Below, in pieces: positions 50,646 through 62,518 of a stretch of 64,000 bases of DNA. Under the pieces are notes generated by a model. That model was not told the DNA's origin. It was given only the letters and a program-made list of their open reading frames with translations, and did no database searches. This DNA comes from Conexibacter sp. CPCC 205762 (GTDB lineage: Bacteria > Actinomycetota > Thermoleophilia > Solirubrobacterales > Solirubrobacteraceae). Positions within the stretch are counted from its first letter, which is position 1. The number at the start of each line of letters is the position of its first letter. The position numbers and the translations under genes are program-made. The stretch spans positions 1 through 64,000 of the forward strand of contig NZ_JAUTDN010000020.1 in assembly GCF_030646155.1 (NCBI RefSeq). Direction: 5' to 3'.

Positions 50646-51752
50646 TCAGCGCAGCGACAGCTCGTCGTCGGCGTAGGTGACGCCGAGCTGTCGCAGCAGC
50701 ACCTGGCGCGGGCCGGCCTCGACCTGGCCCGCGACGTGGGCGCGCAGGCCCAGCTCGCGCGCGGCGGCGACGACCTGCTCGCCGCTGCCGGCGGCGCTGT
50801 AGACGGCGAGGCCGGCGCCCATGTTGAAGGTGCCGTACGCCTCGCGCGCGTCGAGCCCGAGCTGCTGCACGAGGAAGGCGAGCACCTCGGGGACCTGCGG
50901 CAGCGTCTCGATCGCGTACGTCAGCGGCTTGTCGGCCCGCATCAGCTTGCGGAAGCCGTGGCCGGTGACGTGGCTGAGGTAGCTGACCGGGACCTGCTGG
51001 CTCACGAGCGCCTCGACGAGGCCGGCGTAGAGCAGCGTCGGCTCCAGCAGCGCGGCGCCGTAGCTCGCGCCCGAGTCCAGTCTCGTCGCGTAGCCCTGCG
51101 GCAGTCTCGCCGCGACCGTGCGCGCGAGCGTCGCGCCGTTGGCGTGCAGCCCGCTGGAGTCGACCAGCACGATCTCGTCGCCGGCGGCCAGCCTGTCGCC
51201 GAGGATCGGCCGCGCGCCGTCCGGGATGCGGCCGATCGCGCTGCCGGCCAGCTCGAGGTGGTCGGGCGAGACGAGACCCGGCAGGCTCGGCGACTCGCCT
51301 CCGCCCCAGACCGCGCCGGCGTCGCGGCAGGCGCGCTCCCAGCCGCGCACGAGCTGGCCGAGCCGGTCGCCGCGGCCGTACCAGGCGGCGTCGCCGGTCG
51401 CGAAGTAGGCGTTGACGACGACCGGCAGCGCGCCGACGCAGATCAGGTCGTTGACGATCGCGGCGACGGCGTCGTAGGCGATCGCGTCGTAGCGGCCGTC
51501 ACCGCCCTCCGCCTCGACCGCGGTGCCGATCAGCGACTTCGTCCCCAGCCCCTCGACGACGAACGAGAGCGTCTCGCTGCCGATCTCCAGCACCAGCGCC
51601 GACTCGCCGCGCGAGGCGTCGTCGATGCGCGCGCCGCGGGCGAGCGCGAGCGCCGAGGTCGCGCGCGCGGCGGCGACCGCCTCGCGCTTGGCGTGGTCGA
51701 GCGCGTCGTAGTCGACGCCGCTCGCGGCATAGGCGGATCTCGCGTCGGACAT
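50646..51752 (-). CDS. purM: Phosphoribosylformylglycinamidine cyclo-ligase (AIR synthetase)
   Basis: Purine biosynthesis enzyme of 368 residues with the PurM/AIRS fold: SFVVEGLGTKSLIG, YDAVAAIVNDLICVGALPV, GGGESPSLPGL, VDSSGLHANGATL and SHVTGHGFRKL. It is about 20 residues longer than typical PurM, mostly through N- and C-terminal extensions, and some motifs are diverged (VEGLGTK for DGVGTK), so an AIR-synthetase-like paralogue is possible. The TACGAT box 7 nt before the ATG decides the start. Convergent with ettA. Confidence 0.82.
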   Translation of the reverse strand: MSDARSAYAASGVDYDALDHAKREAVAAARATSALALARGARIDDASRGESALVLEIGSETLSFVVEGLGTKSLIGTAVEAEGGDGRYDAIAYDAVAAIVNDLICVGALPVVVNAYFATGDAAWYGRGDRLGQLVRGWERACRDAGAVWGGGESPSLPGLVSPDHLELAGSAIGRIPDGARPILGDRLAAGDEIVLVDSSGLHANGATLARTVAARLPQGYATRLDSGASYGAALLEPTLLYAGLVEALVSQQVPVSYLSHVTGHGFRKLMRADKPLTYAIETLPQVPEVLAFLVQQLGLDAREAYGTFNMGAGLAVYSAAGSGEQVVAAARELGLRAHVAGQVEAGPRQVLLRQLGVTYADDELSLR

Positions 51753-51759
51753 GCGGCCG

Positions 51760-51765
51760 ATCGTA
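51760..51765 (-). promoter_or_regulatory. -10 element of a probably leaderless transcript (purM)
   Basis: On the minus strand TACGAT, 7 nt, ATG at 51752. Confidence 0.6.
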
Positions 51766-51811
51766 GAGGTTCGGCGCGCGCTGCCGCCGCCCGGCGCGCC
51801 GCCGCGGCGGC

Positions 51812-53578
51812 TCAGCCGCCGAACTGGTCGGCGCCCGCCAGCAGCGGCAGCAGCAGCCGCGAGCTGGAGCGGACGCTGTGGCGCGCCGCATCTCCCACCA
51901 CCGCATGGCGGAACGACATCACCGTCGGCAGACCGCCGTCGTCGGCGCTGGCGAGCACGAGCCGGATGCGATGGCCGGCGGCGAAGCGGCGGGCGTTGGG
52001 GACGAGCGGGATGCGGTACGAGACGACCTCGCCCGGCGGCACCGCCCGCGGCGTGCGACAGCGCAGCAGCGGGGCGCCGGGCCGGCTCGCCGCCTCGTCG
52101 ACCGCGCGCAGGCTCGCGCGCAGCCAGCCCGCGGTCACGTCGGTGACCGCGCCGTCCGGCGCGACGTCCTGCAGCGTCGCGATCCAAGCCGCGTCAGGCA
52201 CCGTCGTCGCCGCGTCGAGCCGCAGCTCGAGCTCGCCGACGAGGTCCACGTCGGCGGTCAGCGTCTCGCTCTCCCACGTCAGCGACGCGGGCAGCGCGGG
52301 CGCGGGTGCGCCCTTGGGCCGTCTCACCGTCTCCGGCAGGAAGCGGTAGTCGCGCGCGCCCGGCTCGCCCTCGGCGGCGGCGAGCAGGCCGTCGGCGCGC
52401 AGCGCCAGCTCGACCTGCACCGCGCCGGGCGGAGGCCACGTCTCGGCGGTGCGGACCTCGTCGTCGGCGCCGGGCAGCACGTAGCGGATCGGCGGTCCCT
52501 CCATGATGCCCGTGTCGGCGCCCTTGAGCCAGTGGTCGAACCATGCCAGCGCCTCGACGTGGAGGCTCTCCCACGGCCACGTCAGGCCGCCGCTGCCGAG
52601 CATCCCCATCCGCGTCGGAGCGGTCGCCGAGAGCGTCTTCCAAAGGGCGAAGGTCGCGGGCAGGTGCAGCGGCACGTTGTCCCAGTCGCAGCCGAGGTAG
52701 ACCGGGACCTCCAGCCCTTCCAGCAGCGGCAGCAGGTCGCGCTCGTCCCAGAAGGCGTCGCGCAGCGGATGGTCTGCGACGACCTCGCTCCACAGCTCGT
52801 CCCACTCCGGCGCGTAGCGCATCCGCATCACCGCACCGAGCGTCGACAGCGCCGCCTCGCCGTTGAAGTGCTCCAGCCGCGCGTGGACCCGCTCGCTCTT
52901 GAGCAGCCGCGCGCCCAGCTCGGCGGCGCGGCTGCGGAAGAGGCGGTCGCCCTTGTCGGCGAGTCCGCCGACGCCGGCGATCCAGTTGGCGACGAAGGTC
53001 TCGCTGCGGAGGCCGTGGTGGTAGGTCGCCTCGTAGGCGTCGGCCGTGGCCGCGAGCGGGAAGATCGCGCGCAGGTGCGGAGGGCGCGCCGCGGCGGCCG
53101 CCAGCTGCGCCATCGCGAAGTAGCTGATGCCGATCATCCCGACGCGGCCGTCGCACCACGGCTGCGCCGCCGCCCACTCGACCAGATCGTGCAGGTCGCC
53201 GCGCTCGGTCGCGTCGAGGAAGGTGAAGGTGCCGCCCGAGCCGCCGGTGCCGCGCAGGTTCGCGATCACGTGGACGTAGCCGCGCGGGACCCAGAAGTCG
53301 GTCGCGCCCGCCTCCACGAAGCCCATCGGCGCGCCGCTGTTCTGGATCTGGCGCGGGTAACAGGAGGCGGCGATCAGCGCCGGGAAGCGGCCCTCGGCGT
53401 CGGGTCGGTGGACATCGGCGAGCAGCGTGACGCCGTCGCGCATCGACACCGTGACGTCCTCGTCGCTGCGGACTCCGTGCTGCGGTCGCGAAAGCCCGCG
53501 ATAGTCGCGTCCCATCGTCTGCGGCCCGTTGAGGCGGCGCTGGCCGGCCTCGGTCCCTGCTGCTCTCGCGATCTCCAT
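51812..53578 (-). CDS. CocE/NonD family hydrolase (X-Pro dipeptidyl-peptidase-like)
   Basis: Serine hydrolase of 588 residues. The alpha/beta domain has HVIANLRGTGGSGG (oxyanion region) and the nucleophile elbow MIGISYFAMAQ, with a cap region around residues 170-300. The C-terminal jelly-roll (DVDLVGELELRLDAAT, FAAGHRIRLVLAS) is the usual binding domain of CocE/PepX. Substrate is probably an ester, amide or acyl compound. No signal peptide, so intracellular. Divergent from the SDR gene at 53625. No good ribosome site is visible at the first ATG; the one giving MGRDYRGL, 21 residues in, is an alternative. Confidence 0.88.
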   Translation of the reverse strand: MEIARAAGTEAGQRRLNGPQTMGRDYRGLSRPQHGVRSDEDVTVSMRDGVTLLADVHRPDAEGRFPALIAASCYPRQIQNSGAPMGFVEAGATDFWVPRGYVHVIANLRGTGGSGGTFTFLDATERGDLHDLVEWAAAQPWCDGRVGMIGISYFAMAQLAAAAARPPHLRAIFPLAATADAYEATYHHGLRSETFVANWIAGVGGLADKGDRLFRSRAAELGARLLKSERVHARLEHFNGEAALSTLGAVMRMRYAPEWDELWSEVVADHPLRDAFWDERDLLPLLEGLEVPVYLGCDWDNVPLHLPATFALWKTLSATAPTRMGMLGSGGLTWPWESLHVEALAWFDHWLKGADTGIMEGPPIRYVLPGADDEVRTAETWPPPGAVQVELALRADGLLAAAEGEPGARDYRFLPETVRRPKGAPAPALPASLTWESETLTADVDLVGELELRLDAATTVPDAAWIATLQDVAPDGAVTDVTAGWLRASLRAVDEAASRPGAPLLRCRTPRAVPPGEVVSYRIPLVPNARRFAAGHRIRLVLASADDGGLPTVMSFRHAVVGDAARHSVRSSSRLLLPLLAGADQFGG

Positions 53579-53612
53579 CGGCGCACTTCATCACAGCCCC
53601 GACGGGCGCCGA

Positions 53613-53618
53613 TAGGGT
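53613..53618 (+). promoter_or_regulatory. -10 element of a probably leaderless transcript (SDR)
   Basis: TAGGGT, 6 nt, ATG at 53625. Confidence 0.55.
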
Positions 53619-53624
53619 TCGGCC

Positions 53625-54482
53625 ATGACTCAGCTTTCAAGAGCCGTGCTGATCACGGGCTGCTCGTCGGGGATCGGGCGCGCGACCGCGCTGCGGCTCG
53701 CCGCCGCCGGCTGGCCGGTGTGGGCGAGCGCCCGCCGCGTCGAGTCGATCGCCGACCTCGGCGCCGCCGGCTGCAGGCTGCTGGCGCTCGACGTCACCGA
53801 CGAGGCGTCGATGGCCGCGGCGGTCGCCGAGGTCGAACGCGAGGCCGGCGCGATCGGCGTGCTGATCAACAACGCCGGCTACAGCCAGAGCGGCGCCGTC
53901 GAGACGGTCCCGCTCGACGCCGTCCGCAGGCAGTTCGAGACGAACGTCTTCGGACTCGCGCGGCTGACGCAGCTGGCGCTGCCGGCGATGCGCGCGCAGG
54001 GCTGGGGCAAGGTCGTCAACCTCGGCTCGATGGGCGGCCGCCTGACCTTCCCGGGCGGCGGCTGGTACCACGCGACCAAGTACGCGCTGGAGGCGCTCAG
54101 CGACGCGCTGCGGTTCGAGGTCGCCGGCTTCGGGATCGACGTGATCCTCGTCGAGCCGGGCCTGATCACGACCTCGTTCGGTGACACGGCCGGCGCGTCG
54201 CTGGCCGACGCAGGCGACGCCGCCGCCGACGGCGACCCCTACGCCCACTTCAACGCGACCGTCGGCGCGGTCACGAAGGGCGCCTACGAGGGCCCGCTGC
54301 GGCTGTTCGGCGGCGGCCCGGAACGGGTCGCGAAGGCGATCGACAAGGCGATCTCGAAGAAGCGCGCCCCGACCCGCGTCGTCGTCACCCCGTCGGCGCG
54401 GACGACCATCCCGCTGCGCAGAATCCTCCCCGACCGCGCCTGGGACGCCGCCATGCGCCAGCAGTTCCCGCAGCCGAGATAG
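53625..54482 (+). CDS. Short-chain dehydrogenase/reductase
   Basis: Classical SDR of 285 residues. Cofactor motif TGCSSGIG, acidic/basic switch after WASARRVES suggesting NADP(H), NNAGYSQSG, active-site Ser in GSMGG and the YHATK pair. The C-terminal extension after 215 (VTKGAYEGPLRLFGGGPERVAKAID) is typical of the group resembling short-chain oxidoreductases of lipid or hydroxysteroid type. Substrate unknown. Single gene, ending at a perfect terminator hairpin. Confidence 0.9.
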   Translation: MTQLSRAVLITGCSSGIGRATALRLAAAGWPVWASARRVESIADLGAAGCRLLALDVTDEASMAAAVAEVEREAGAIGVLINNAGYSQSGAVETVPLDAVRRQFETNVFGLARLTQLALPAMRAQGWGKVVNLGSMGGRLTFPGGGWYHATKYALEALSDALRFEVAGFGIDVILVEPGLITTSFGDTAGASLADAGDAAADGDPYAHFNATVGAVTKGAYEGPLRLFGGGPERVAKAIDKAISKKRAPTRVVVTPSARTTIPLRRILPDRAWDAAMRQQFPQPR

Positions 54483-54495
54483 GGTCGACGCCCTT

Positions 54496-54521
54496 GGGAG
54501 GTCGCCCGGGGGCGACCTCCC
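54496..54521. terminator. Terminator hairpin between convergent SDR and HAD genes
   Basis: GGGAGGTCGCCC (54496-54507) and GGGCGACCTCCC (54510-54521) are perfectly complementary. Located between stop codons at 54482 and 54525; no T-tract. Confidence 0.7.
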
Positions 54522-54524
54522 GGC

Positions 54525-55238
54525 TCAGACGAGCTGGTCGATCAGCGCGCCGACGGCGGCCGCGTCGGCGGCGACGTGGTCGGCGCCGGCGGCGGTCAGC
54601 TCGGGGGCGCGGAAGCGGCCGGTCTCGACGGCGATGCAGCGGACCTCGTCGGCGTGGGCGCAGGCGACGTCGCGCGGGGTGTCGCCGATCACGACGCTGC
54701 GCTCGCGCGCGTGCGGCGGGGCGCCGTCGGCGGCGGCGCGGGCCCGGGCGATCGCGGGCAGGTCGGTGCGGTCCTCGCTGTCGGAGCCGAAGCCGCCGGG
54801 GCCGCCGGCGAACCAGTGGCCGATGCCGGCGTGGCGCAGCTTGACGCGCGCGATCGTCTCGTAGTTGCCGGTCACGAGCGCCAGCCGCACGTCGTTGCGC
54901 GCGGCCAGCGCGCCGAGCAGCTCCGGCACGCCCGGCAGCACGAACTGGCTCAGGTCCGCCGGGCAGGTGCGGGCGTAGATCTCGCCGGTCGCGACGCGCA
55001 CGTCGTCGGCGCGCGCGTCGATCCGCTCGGCCGAGACGTCGTGCGCGAGCAGGATCGCGCGCGCGATCTCCGGGTCGGTGCGGCCGGCCGGGTCGTAGGA
55101 GCGCACGAGCGAGCGGTCGATCGCCGGCAGCCCGTGCACCTCTCTCAGCGCGGCGTGTAGCGCGGCGGCATGGGCCTCCGTCGCGCCCGCCAGCAGCGTG
55201 CCGTCGATGTCGAACAGCAGCAGCAGCTCGTCGGCCAT
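54525..55238 (-). CDS. HAD superfamily hydrolase (phosphoglycolate phosphatase-like)
   Basis: Phosphatase of 237 residues. HAD motif I is LLFDIDGTLL (nucleophile Asp), motif II is ALVTGNYE (Thr), and motif IV is VVIGDTPRDVACAHA. The helical cap between residues 20 and 85 makes it a C1-type HAD, as in Gph and beta-phosphoglucomutase. The substrate is a small phosphate monoester, unidentified. AGGAAGG lies just upstream of the ATG. 14 bp downstream of the M42 peptidase start region on the same strand side, likely co-transcribed with it. Confidence 0.88.
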   Translation of the reverse strand: MADELLLLFDIDGTLLAGATEAHAAALHAALREVHGLPAIDRSLVRSYDPAGRTDPEIARAILLAHDVSAERIDARADDVRVATGEIYARTCPADLSQFVLPGVPELLGALAARNDVRLALVTGNYETIARVKLRHAGIGHWFAGGPGGFGSDSEDRTDLPAIARARAAADGAPPHARERSVVIGDTPRDVACAHADEVRCIAVETGRFRAPELTAAGADHVAADAAAVGALIDQLV

Positions 55239-55251
55239 CGCGCGCCCCTTC

Positions 55252-56307
55252 CTATCGCAGCAGCGAGGTGTCAGCCGTCAGCTTCTGCGTGAAGGCCGCG
55301 ATCAGCTTCGCCGTGTTGTGGACGTCGTCGAGCTGGACCATCTCGACCGGCGAGTGCATGTAGCGCAGCGGGACCGAGACGACCGCGGTCGGGATGCCGC
55401 CGCGCGTCAGGTGGACGACGTCGCCGTCGGTACCGGTCGCGCGGCCGGCGGCGGAGATCGTGAAGGGGATGCTCTGCTCCTCCGCGGTCTCGATCAGCAG
55501 CTCCGCGATCAGCGGGTGGATCATCGAGCCGCGCGTGATCGAGGGGCCGGAGCCGAACGGCTGTCTCGACAGCTCGCCGAGCGAGATGCCCGGCTGGTCG
55601 GTCGCGAAGGTGACGTCGACGACGACGGCGACCTGCGGTCTGAGCGAGAAGACGCTCGTGCGCGAGCCGACGAGGTTCGTCTCCTCCTGCACCGCCGCGA
55701 CGGCCGCGACGTCGCCCGGCGCGCCGCCGGCCTCGGCGACCAGGCGCGCGACCTCGAAGGCGACGAAGGCGCCGATGCGGTTGTCCATCGCGCGCGAGAC
55801 GACGCGGTCGTTCGGCAGCTCGATCGGCTCGCCGGCGATCACCGCGACGTCGCCGACGCGCGTCAGCGAGCGGGCCTCGTCGCCGTCTCTGGCGCCGATG
55901 TCGATGTGCAGGTCCTTCAGCTCCGGGACGTTCTTGCGGTCGTCGGCCTTCATCAGGTGGATCGGCTTCTTGCCGATCACGCCGTCGCGCTCGCCGCCCT
56001 TCGTCAGCAGCTTGACGCGCTGGCCGACGAGGATGATCGGGTCCCAGCCGCCGACGCCCTCGAAGCGCAGGAAGCCGTCGTCGTCGATGTGCGTGACGAT
56101 CACGCCGATCTCGTCGATGTGGCCGATGACGGCGGTCAGCGGACCGCCTGCCGTCCCTCTCACGCGCGCGACCGAGGAGCCGACGACGTCGGCGCTCACG
56201 TCGGCGAACGCGGCGGCGGCCTCGCGCCAGACCGTCGCGACCGGGGTCTCGTACCCGGACGGGCCGGGCGTGGTCAGCAGCTTGCGGAGGATGTCGGGCG
56301 TCGGCAT
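55252..56307 (-). CDS. M42 family metallopeptidase (glutamyl aminopeptidase/endoglucanase type)
   Basis: Dinuclear zinc or cobalt aminopeptidase of 351 residues. Metal ligands and catalytic residues are visible: His/Asp in VIGHIDEIG, bridging Asp in SRAMDNRIG, catalytic Glu pair in AVQEETNLVGS, Asp in VVVDVTFATD and a C-terminal His in YMHSPVEM. The PDZ-like dimerisation insert is in the first third. Members form tetrahedral dodecamers that trim peptides. The TAGGCT box 6 nt before the ATG suggests a leaderless message. Confidence 0.92.
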   Translation of the reverse strand: MPTPDILRKLLTTPGPSGYETPVATVWREAAAAFADVSADVVGSSVARVRGTAGGPLTAVIGHIDEIGVIVTHIDDDGFLRFEGVGGWDPIILVGQRVKLLTKGGERDGVIGKKPIHLMKADDRKNVPELKDLHIDIGARDGDEARSLTRVGDVAVIAGEPIELPNDRVVSRAMDNRIGAFVAFEVARLVAEAGGAPGDVAAVAAVQEETNLVGSRTSVFSLRPQVAVVVDVTFATDQPGISLGELSRQPFGSGPSITRGSMIHPLIAELLIETAEEQSIPFTISAAGRATGTDGDVVHLTRGGIPTAVVSVPLRYMHSPVEMVQLDDVHNTAKLIAAFTQKLTADTSLLR

Positions 56308-56313
56308 GTCAGC

Positions 56314-56319
56314 AGCCTA
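56314..56319 (-). promoter_or_regulatory. -10 element of a probably leaderless transcript (M42 peptidase)
   Basis: On the minus strand TAGGCT, 6 nt, ATG at 56307. It overlaps the stop region of the upstream hydrolase gene (56317). Confidence 0.5.
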
Positions 56320-58356
56320 GCGTGCGCTCCGACCGGCCAGCAGGGGTGACGGGGACACCTCCAGCGGCTGCAGCGCGCCGGCCAGCCGCCGCGCCCGCTG
56401 CAGCTGCGCCCGCAGCTCGCCCGACGTCGGGAAGGCGAGCGCGACCGCGCCGCCGTCTCCGGCCGATGCGCTGCTCGCAGGCGTGGCGAGGAGCGCGTCG
56501 AGCGACATGTCCACGCGCCGCCCGCCGAGCCGCCCGACGACCCGTCTGCCGAGCCGCAGCGTCCCGCGCGCGGCGTCACGGCCGCCGACGTGGACGACGA
56601 TCGCGTCGTCGGCGCCCGCCGACGCGCCGACCCGGAAGCTCACGTGGACGCCGTCGACGATGCTGTAGCGGTGCAGCACGAAGCCGTCGTCGCCGACGCG
56701 CGCGTAGCCGCCGCGGAGCCCGCCGAAGGCGAGCGTGTTCACGTCGGCGCCGTCGCCGAGCAGCAGCGCGAACATCCGCACCACGAACTCCTGTGAGAAG
56801 CCGGACAGCGTCACCCCGGTCGCCGTCAGCGTGCGGCCGGCGCGGCCGGGCACGCCACGGGCCGGCCGCACCTGCGACAGCGAGCGCGGCGCCTGCGCCT
56901 GCGGTCTGAACGCGCGCGGCAGCGTCAGCCTGCAATCGCGCACGCGCCGGTCCGCGAAGAAGCGCGTGAGCGCTCGGCTGGAGCACTTCCCGAGGTCGGC
57001 GCCGAGGACGGAGTGGCCGGTCTCGGGAACCGTCACGAGCTGCGCCGACGGCATCCGCGCTGCGAGCGTCTCGGCGTCGCGGCGCGGCGTGCGCAGGTCG
57101 TCGTCGCCGGAGAGGATCAGCGTCGGCACGTCCGGCAGCGGGCTGGCCGGCTGCACGATCGGCGACTCCGGCCAGTCTCGGCAGTAGTCGATCCCGCTGC
57201 GCCGCAGCGTGTCGCGGTCGAACGGCGCCAGCGACGCCGCCGGCAGCGCGGCGAGCAGCGTGCGGTAGGCCTGCTCGCGCTGGCCGATCGGCGTCCCCGC
57301 CGGCCACGGCACGCCGCCGTCCTCGCAGGTGGTGGCGACGAACAGCGCGTCGCTGTCGCCGCTGTCGCTGTCGAGGCCGGTCTGCTGACCGCCGAGCAGC
57401 TTCGCCAGCGGCGCCGTGTCGCCCTCCAGCGCGCTGCGCACGGCGGCCGGCACGGCGATCCGCGAGAACGGGTCGAAGTCGCCCTGTACCAGCAGGCCGA
57501 GCAGATGCTCGCGCGTGATCTTGACGGTGCGGGCGCGGCCGCGGCCGTCGTAACGGACGCCGCGCAGCACGCCGTCGCGGCCGATCTTCGCGACGAGGCG
57601 GCCGAGGTCGGCGCCGGCGTCGCGCGTGAAGCGGCAGGCCGAGCGGCCGGCGCAGAGCTGTCTCAGCACGCGCGGGACGGCCGTCAGCGTCGAGCGCATG
57701 AACGGGTCGACGCCCTCCGGCAGCACGACCGAGTCGAGGATCAGCCGGCTGACGTGCTGCGGGTAGCGCGCGGCGTAGTCGAGCGCGACCTTCGTCCCGT
57801 AGGAGACGCCGAAGAGGGCGATTCTGTCGACGCCGAGCGCCGCGCGGACGGCCTCGACGTCGTCGACCGAGGCGGAGGTCGTGTAGGCGGCGCGGCGCGG
57901 GCCGAGCTGTCTGGCGCAGTTGGCGACGGCGCGGTTGAGCGCGGCCGAGCCGTTCGTGCTGAGGCCCTTGCAGCGCAGCCGGCCGGAGTCGCCGGTGCCG
58001 CGCTGATCGAACGTGACGACGCGGCGCGAGCGCGCGGAGCTGCCGAGCATCGCGGCGATCTGCCGCACCAGCGGCGCGGCCGCCTGGCCGGGCCCGCCGG
58101 CGAGCGCGACGATCGTCCCGGCGGTGCGGCTGGTGCGCGCCGGCTGCACCCGCACGCGCAGCGAGACTCTGCCGGGCAGCGCTCCGGAGCGGTCGAGCGG
58201 GACGACGACGCGCCCGCACAGCAGCGGTCTCCCCCGCTCGCTCGTCGGGCAGCGTCTGAAGGCGGCGCCCGCCGTCGTGGTCAGCAACGTGGCGAGCAGC
58301 AGCGCTGCGATCGCCGTGAAAGCGGCGACGCCGCGTGCCCGGTCCCCTTGGTTCAT
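56317..58356 (-). CDS. Secreted alpha/beta hydrolase (tripeptidyl aminopeptidase-like, TAP C-terminal domain)
   Basis: Exported serine hydrolase of about 679 residues. The signal peptide is GVAAFTAIAALLLATLLTTTAGAAF. The hydrolase core has LAGGPGQAA (oxyanion), TFDQRGTGDSG, the nucleophile elbow ALFGVSYGTKVALDYA, Asp in LILSGDDDLRTP and His in VPETGHSVLG, the Slp/TAP family order. After the core comes an extra C-terminal domain of about 170 residues (QAPRSLSQVRPARG onward) with beta-rich character and no family that I recognise. It probably acts on peptides or esters outside the membrane. Confidence 0.87.
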   Translation of the reverse strand: MNQGDRARGVAAFTAIAALLLATLLTTTAGAAFRRCPTSERGRPLLCGRVVVPLDRSGALPGRVSLRVRVQPARTSRTAGTIVALAGGPGQAAAPLVRQIAAMLGSSARSRRVVTFDQRGTGDSGRLRCKGLSTNGSAALNRAVANCARQLGPRRAAYTTSASVDDVEAVRAALGVDRIALFGVSYGTKVALDYAARYPQHVSRLILDSVVLPEGVDPFMRSTLTAVPRVLRQLCAGRSACRFTRDAGADLGRLVAKIGRDGVLRGVRYDGRGRARTVKITREHLLGLLVQGDFDPFSRIAVPAAVRSALEGDTAPLAKLLGGQQTGLDSDSGDSDALFVATTCEDGGVPWPAGTPIGQREQAYRTLLAALPAASLAPFDRDTLRRSGIDYCRDWPESPIVQPASPLPDVPTLILSGDDDLRTPRRDAETLAARMPSAQLVTVPETGHSVLGADLGKCSSRALTRFFADRRVRDCRLTLPRAFRPQAQAPRSLSQVRPARGVPGRAGRTLTATGVTLSGFSQEFVVRMFALLLGDGADVNTLAFGGLRGGYARVGDDGFVLHRYSIVDGVHVSFRVGASAGADDAIVVHVGGRDAARGTLRLGRRVVGRLGGRRVDMSLDALLATPASSASAGDGGAVALAFPTSGELRAQLQRARRLAGALQPLEVSPSPLLAGRSAR

Positions 58357-58404
58357 AGGCGGGGGATCTTGACCGGTCACGCGGCGTGGCGCGCTAAGTC
58401 ACTG

Positions 58405-61203
<2,799 letters not shown>

Positions 61204-61304
61204 GGGTTTCTCCTGTGTCAAAGAAGCGTCTTTGTCTTCGTCATGTAAAGCACAAAGAGTTTCTCATGTGCAGGCCGGATTCGACCGGCCCGTGGACGAG
61301 GAGG

Positions 61305-61745
61305 TCAGCGGGCGCGTCCGCGCTTGCGGCGCTTCTGCTCCTGCTTGCTGTGTCTGCGGGTCGTTCTCGGCGCCGCGCGCGTGCGGTGACGGCCGCGTGA
61401 GCCGGGCGTCGCCAGCTCCTCGGCGGTCGGGTCGGTGCGGGCGGTGTGTCTGCGGTTGCGCTTGGGCGCGTGCTGGCGCGCGTCGCGCGTGATCGCGAAC
61501 CAGATCCCGCCGATCAGCGCCACGGTGATGACCGCGATCGCGATCGCGACCCCGGGCCCGCTGCCGTCGCCGTCGTCGCGATTCTCGACCGGCGCCGGCG
61601 CCGGCGGCTGGTTCGGCTGCGGCGAGATCGGAGCCTGCTGCTGGCCCTGCAGCGGCGAGAGCGGGTCGTTGAGTGCCTGGGCGGTCGCGGCCGCCGGGGC
61701 GACGGCGAGCGTCGCCACGGCGAGCAGTGCGGCGAGACGGATCAT
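61305..61745 (-). CDS. Small single-pass membrane protein with basic cytosolic tail
   Basis: Protein of 146 residues of unknown function. A signal peptide (LAALLAVATLAVAPAAATAQA) precedes a proline/glutamine-rich extracytoplasmic segment (QQQAPISPQPNQPPAPAPVE), one transmembrane helix (GVAIAIAVITVALIGGIWFAI) and a strongly basic C-terminal tail rich in Arg, His and Lys. The layout suggests a type I membrane protein whose tail could bind nucleic acid or acidic lipids. The TACCCT box 6 nt before the ATG decides the start. Confidence 0.75.
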   Translation of the reverse strand: MIRLAALLAVATLAVAPAAATAQALNDPLSPLQGQQQAPISPQPNQPPAPAPVENRDDGDGSGPGVAIAIAVITVALIGGIWFAITRDARQHAPKRNRRHTARTDPTAEELATPGSRGRHRTRAAPRTTRRHSKQEQKRRKRGRAR

Positions 61746-61751
61746 GCGCCG

Positions 61752-61757
61752 AGGGTA
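61752..61757 (-). promoter_or_regulatory. -10 element of a probably leaderless transcript (small membrane protein)
   Basis: On the minus strand TACCCT, 6 nt, ATG at 61745. Confidence 0.5.
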
Positions 61758-61765
61758 ACGGCTCC

Positions 61766-62518
61766 TCAGCCCTCTCGCTCGACCTCCTCCGGCAGCTCGT
61801 ACCAGCGCTTGCGCTCGCCGACCTTCGCGCGCATCCGCCAGCCGCGCGACTTCGGCGCCTGCTCCATCGCCGCCAGCAGCGCCTCGACGGCGGGGCCGGC
61901 CGCGGCCGGCCCTTCGCCGGCCGCGATCCCCTCGCGCAGCCGCGCGAGGTTCAGCTCGAAGGTGTGGTGGACGCCCCAGTCGCGGGCGGTCACCTCCGCC
62001 ATCCGGCCCGGCTCGATCGCGGCCGGGTCGCCGTCCCCGAGCGGGCTGCCGGACAGCAGCGCGTAGAGGTCGCTGCGGTCCTTCGCGTTCAGCTCGACGA
62101 TCTGCAGCTTCGTCATCACCAGGTCGGTCGCCGGCAGCGACGGGCCCGGGCGGTCGAGGCCGTCGGCCAGCGGCAGCTCGTGGCACATCTGGAACTCGCC
62201 GACGAAGACGTCGACCTGCGCCTCCGACTGCGGATCGTGGAACAACAGCCGGCGGCCGCCGCCGAGCGCGTTGAACTCGCTCGCCGGCGCCCAGCCGCGC
62301 GCGGCCAGCAGCCGCTCCAGCCCGCGCCCGTCCTTGCGACCGCAGAAGAGGTCGATGTCACGGTAGGGACGGGCGAAGGCGGGGTCGAAGCGGTCGCCGA
62401 GCTGCAGCAGGATCGCGATCCCGCCGAGCAGCCGCACGCGCAGACCGTCGCGCTCGGCGTCGGCGAGGATCCCGCGGGCCTCCTCGGGGAGGCGGTCGTC
62501 GAAGGGCGGCCCGCTCAT
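61766..62518 (-). CDS. Nucleotidyltransferase-like hypothetical protein
   Basis: Protein of 250 residues. The segment LLGGIAILLQLGDRF followed by YRDIDLFCGRKD resembles the GG...DxD core of minimal nucleotidyltransferases (AbiEii/MNT-like), and DVFVGEFQMCHELPL could carry the third acidic residue. The C-terminal half (TARDWGVHHTFELNLARLREGI) is helical. Catalytic competence is uncertain. Its ATG overlaps the stop of the metallophosphoesterase gene, so the two are coupled. Confidence 0.72.
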   Translation of the reverse strand: MSGPPFDDRLPEEARGILADAERDGLRVRLLGGIAILLQLGDRFDPAFARPYRDIDLFCGRKDGRGLERLLAARGWAPASEFNALGGGRRLLFHDPQSEAQVDVFVGEFQMCHELPLADGLDRPGPSLPATDLVMTKLQIVELNAKDRSDLYALLSGSPLGDGDPAAIEPGRMAEVTARDWGVHHTFELNLARLREGIAAGEGPAAAGPAVEALLAAMEQAPKSRGWRMRAKVGERKRWYELPEEVEREG

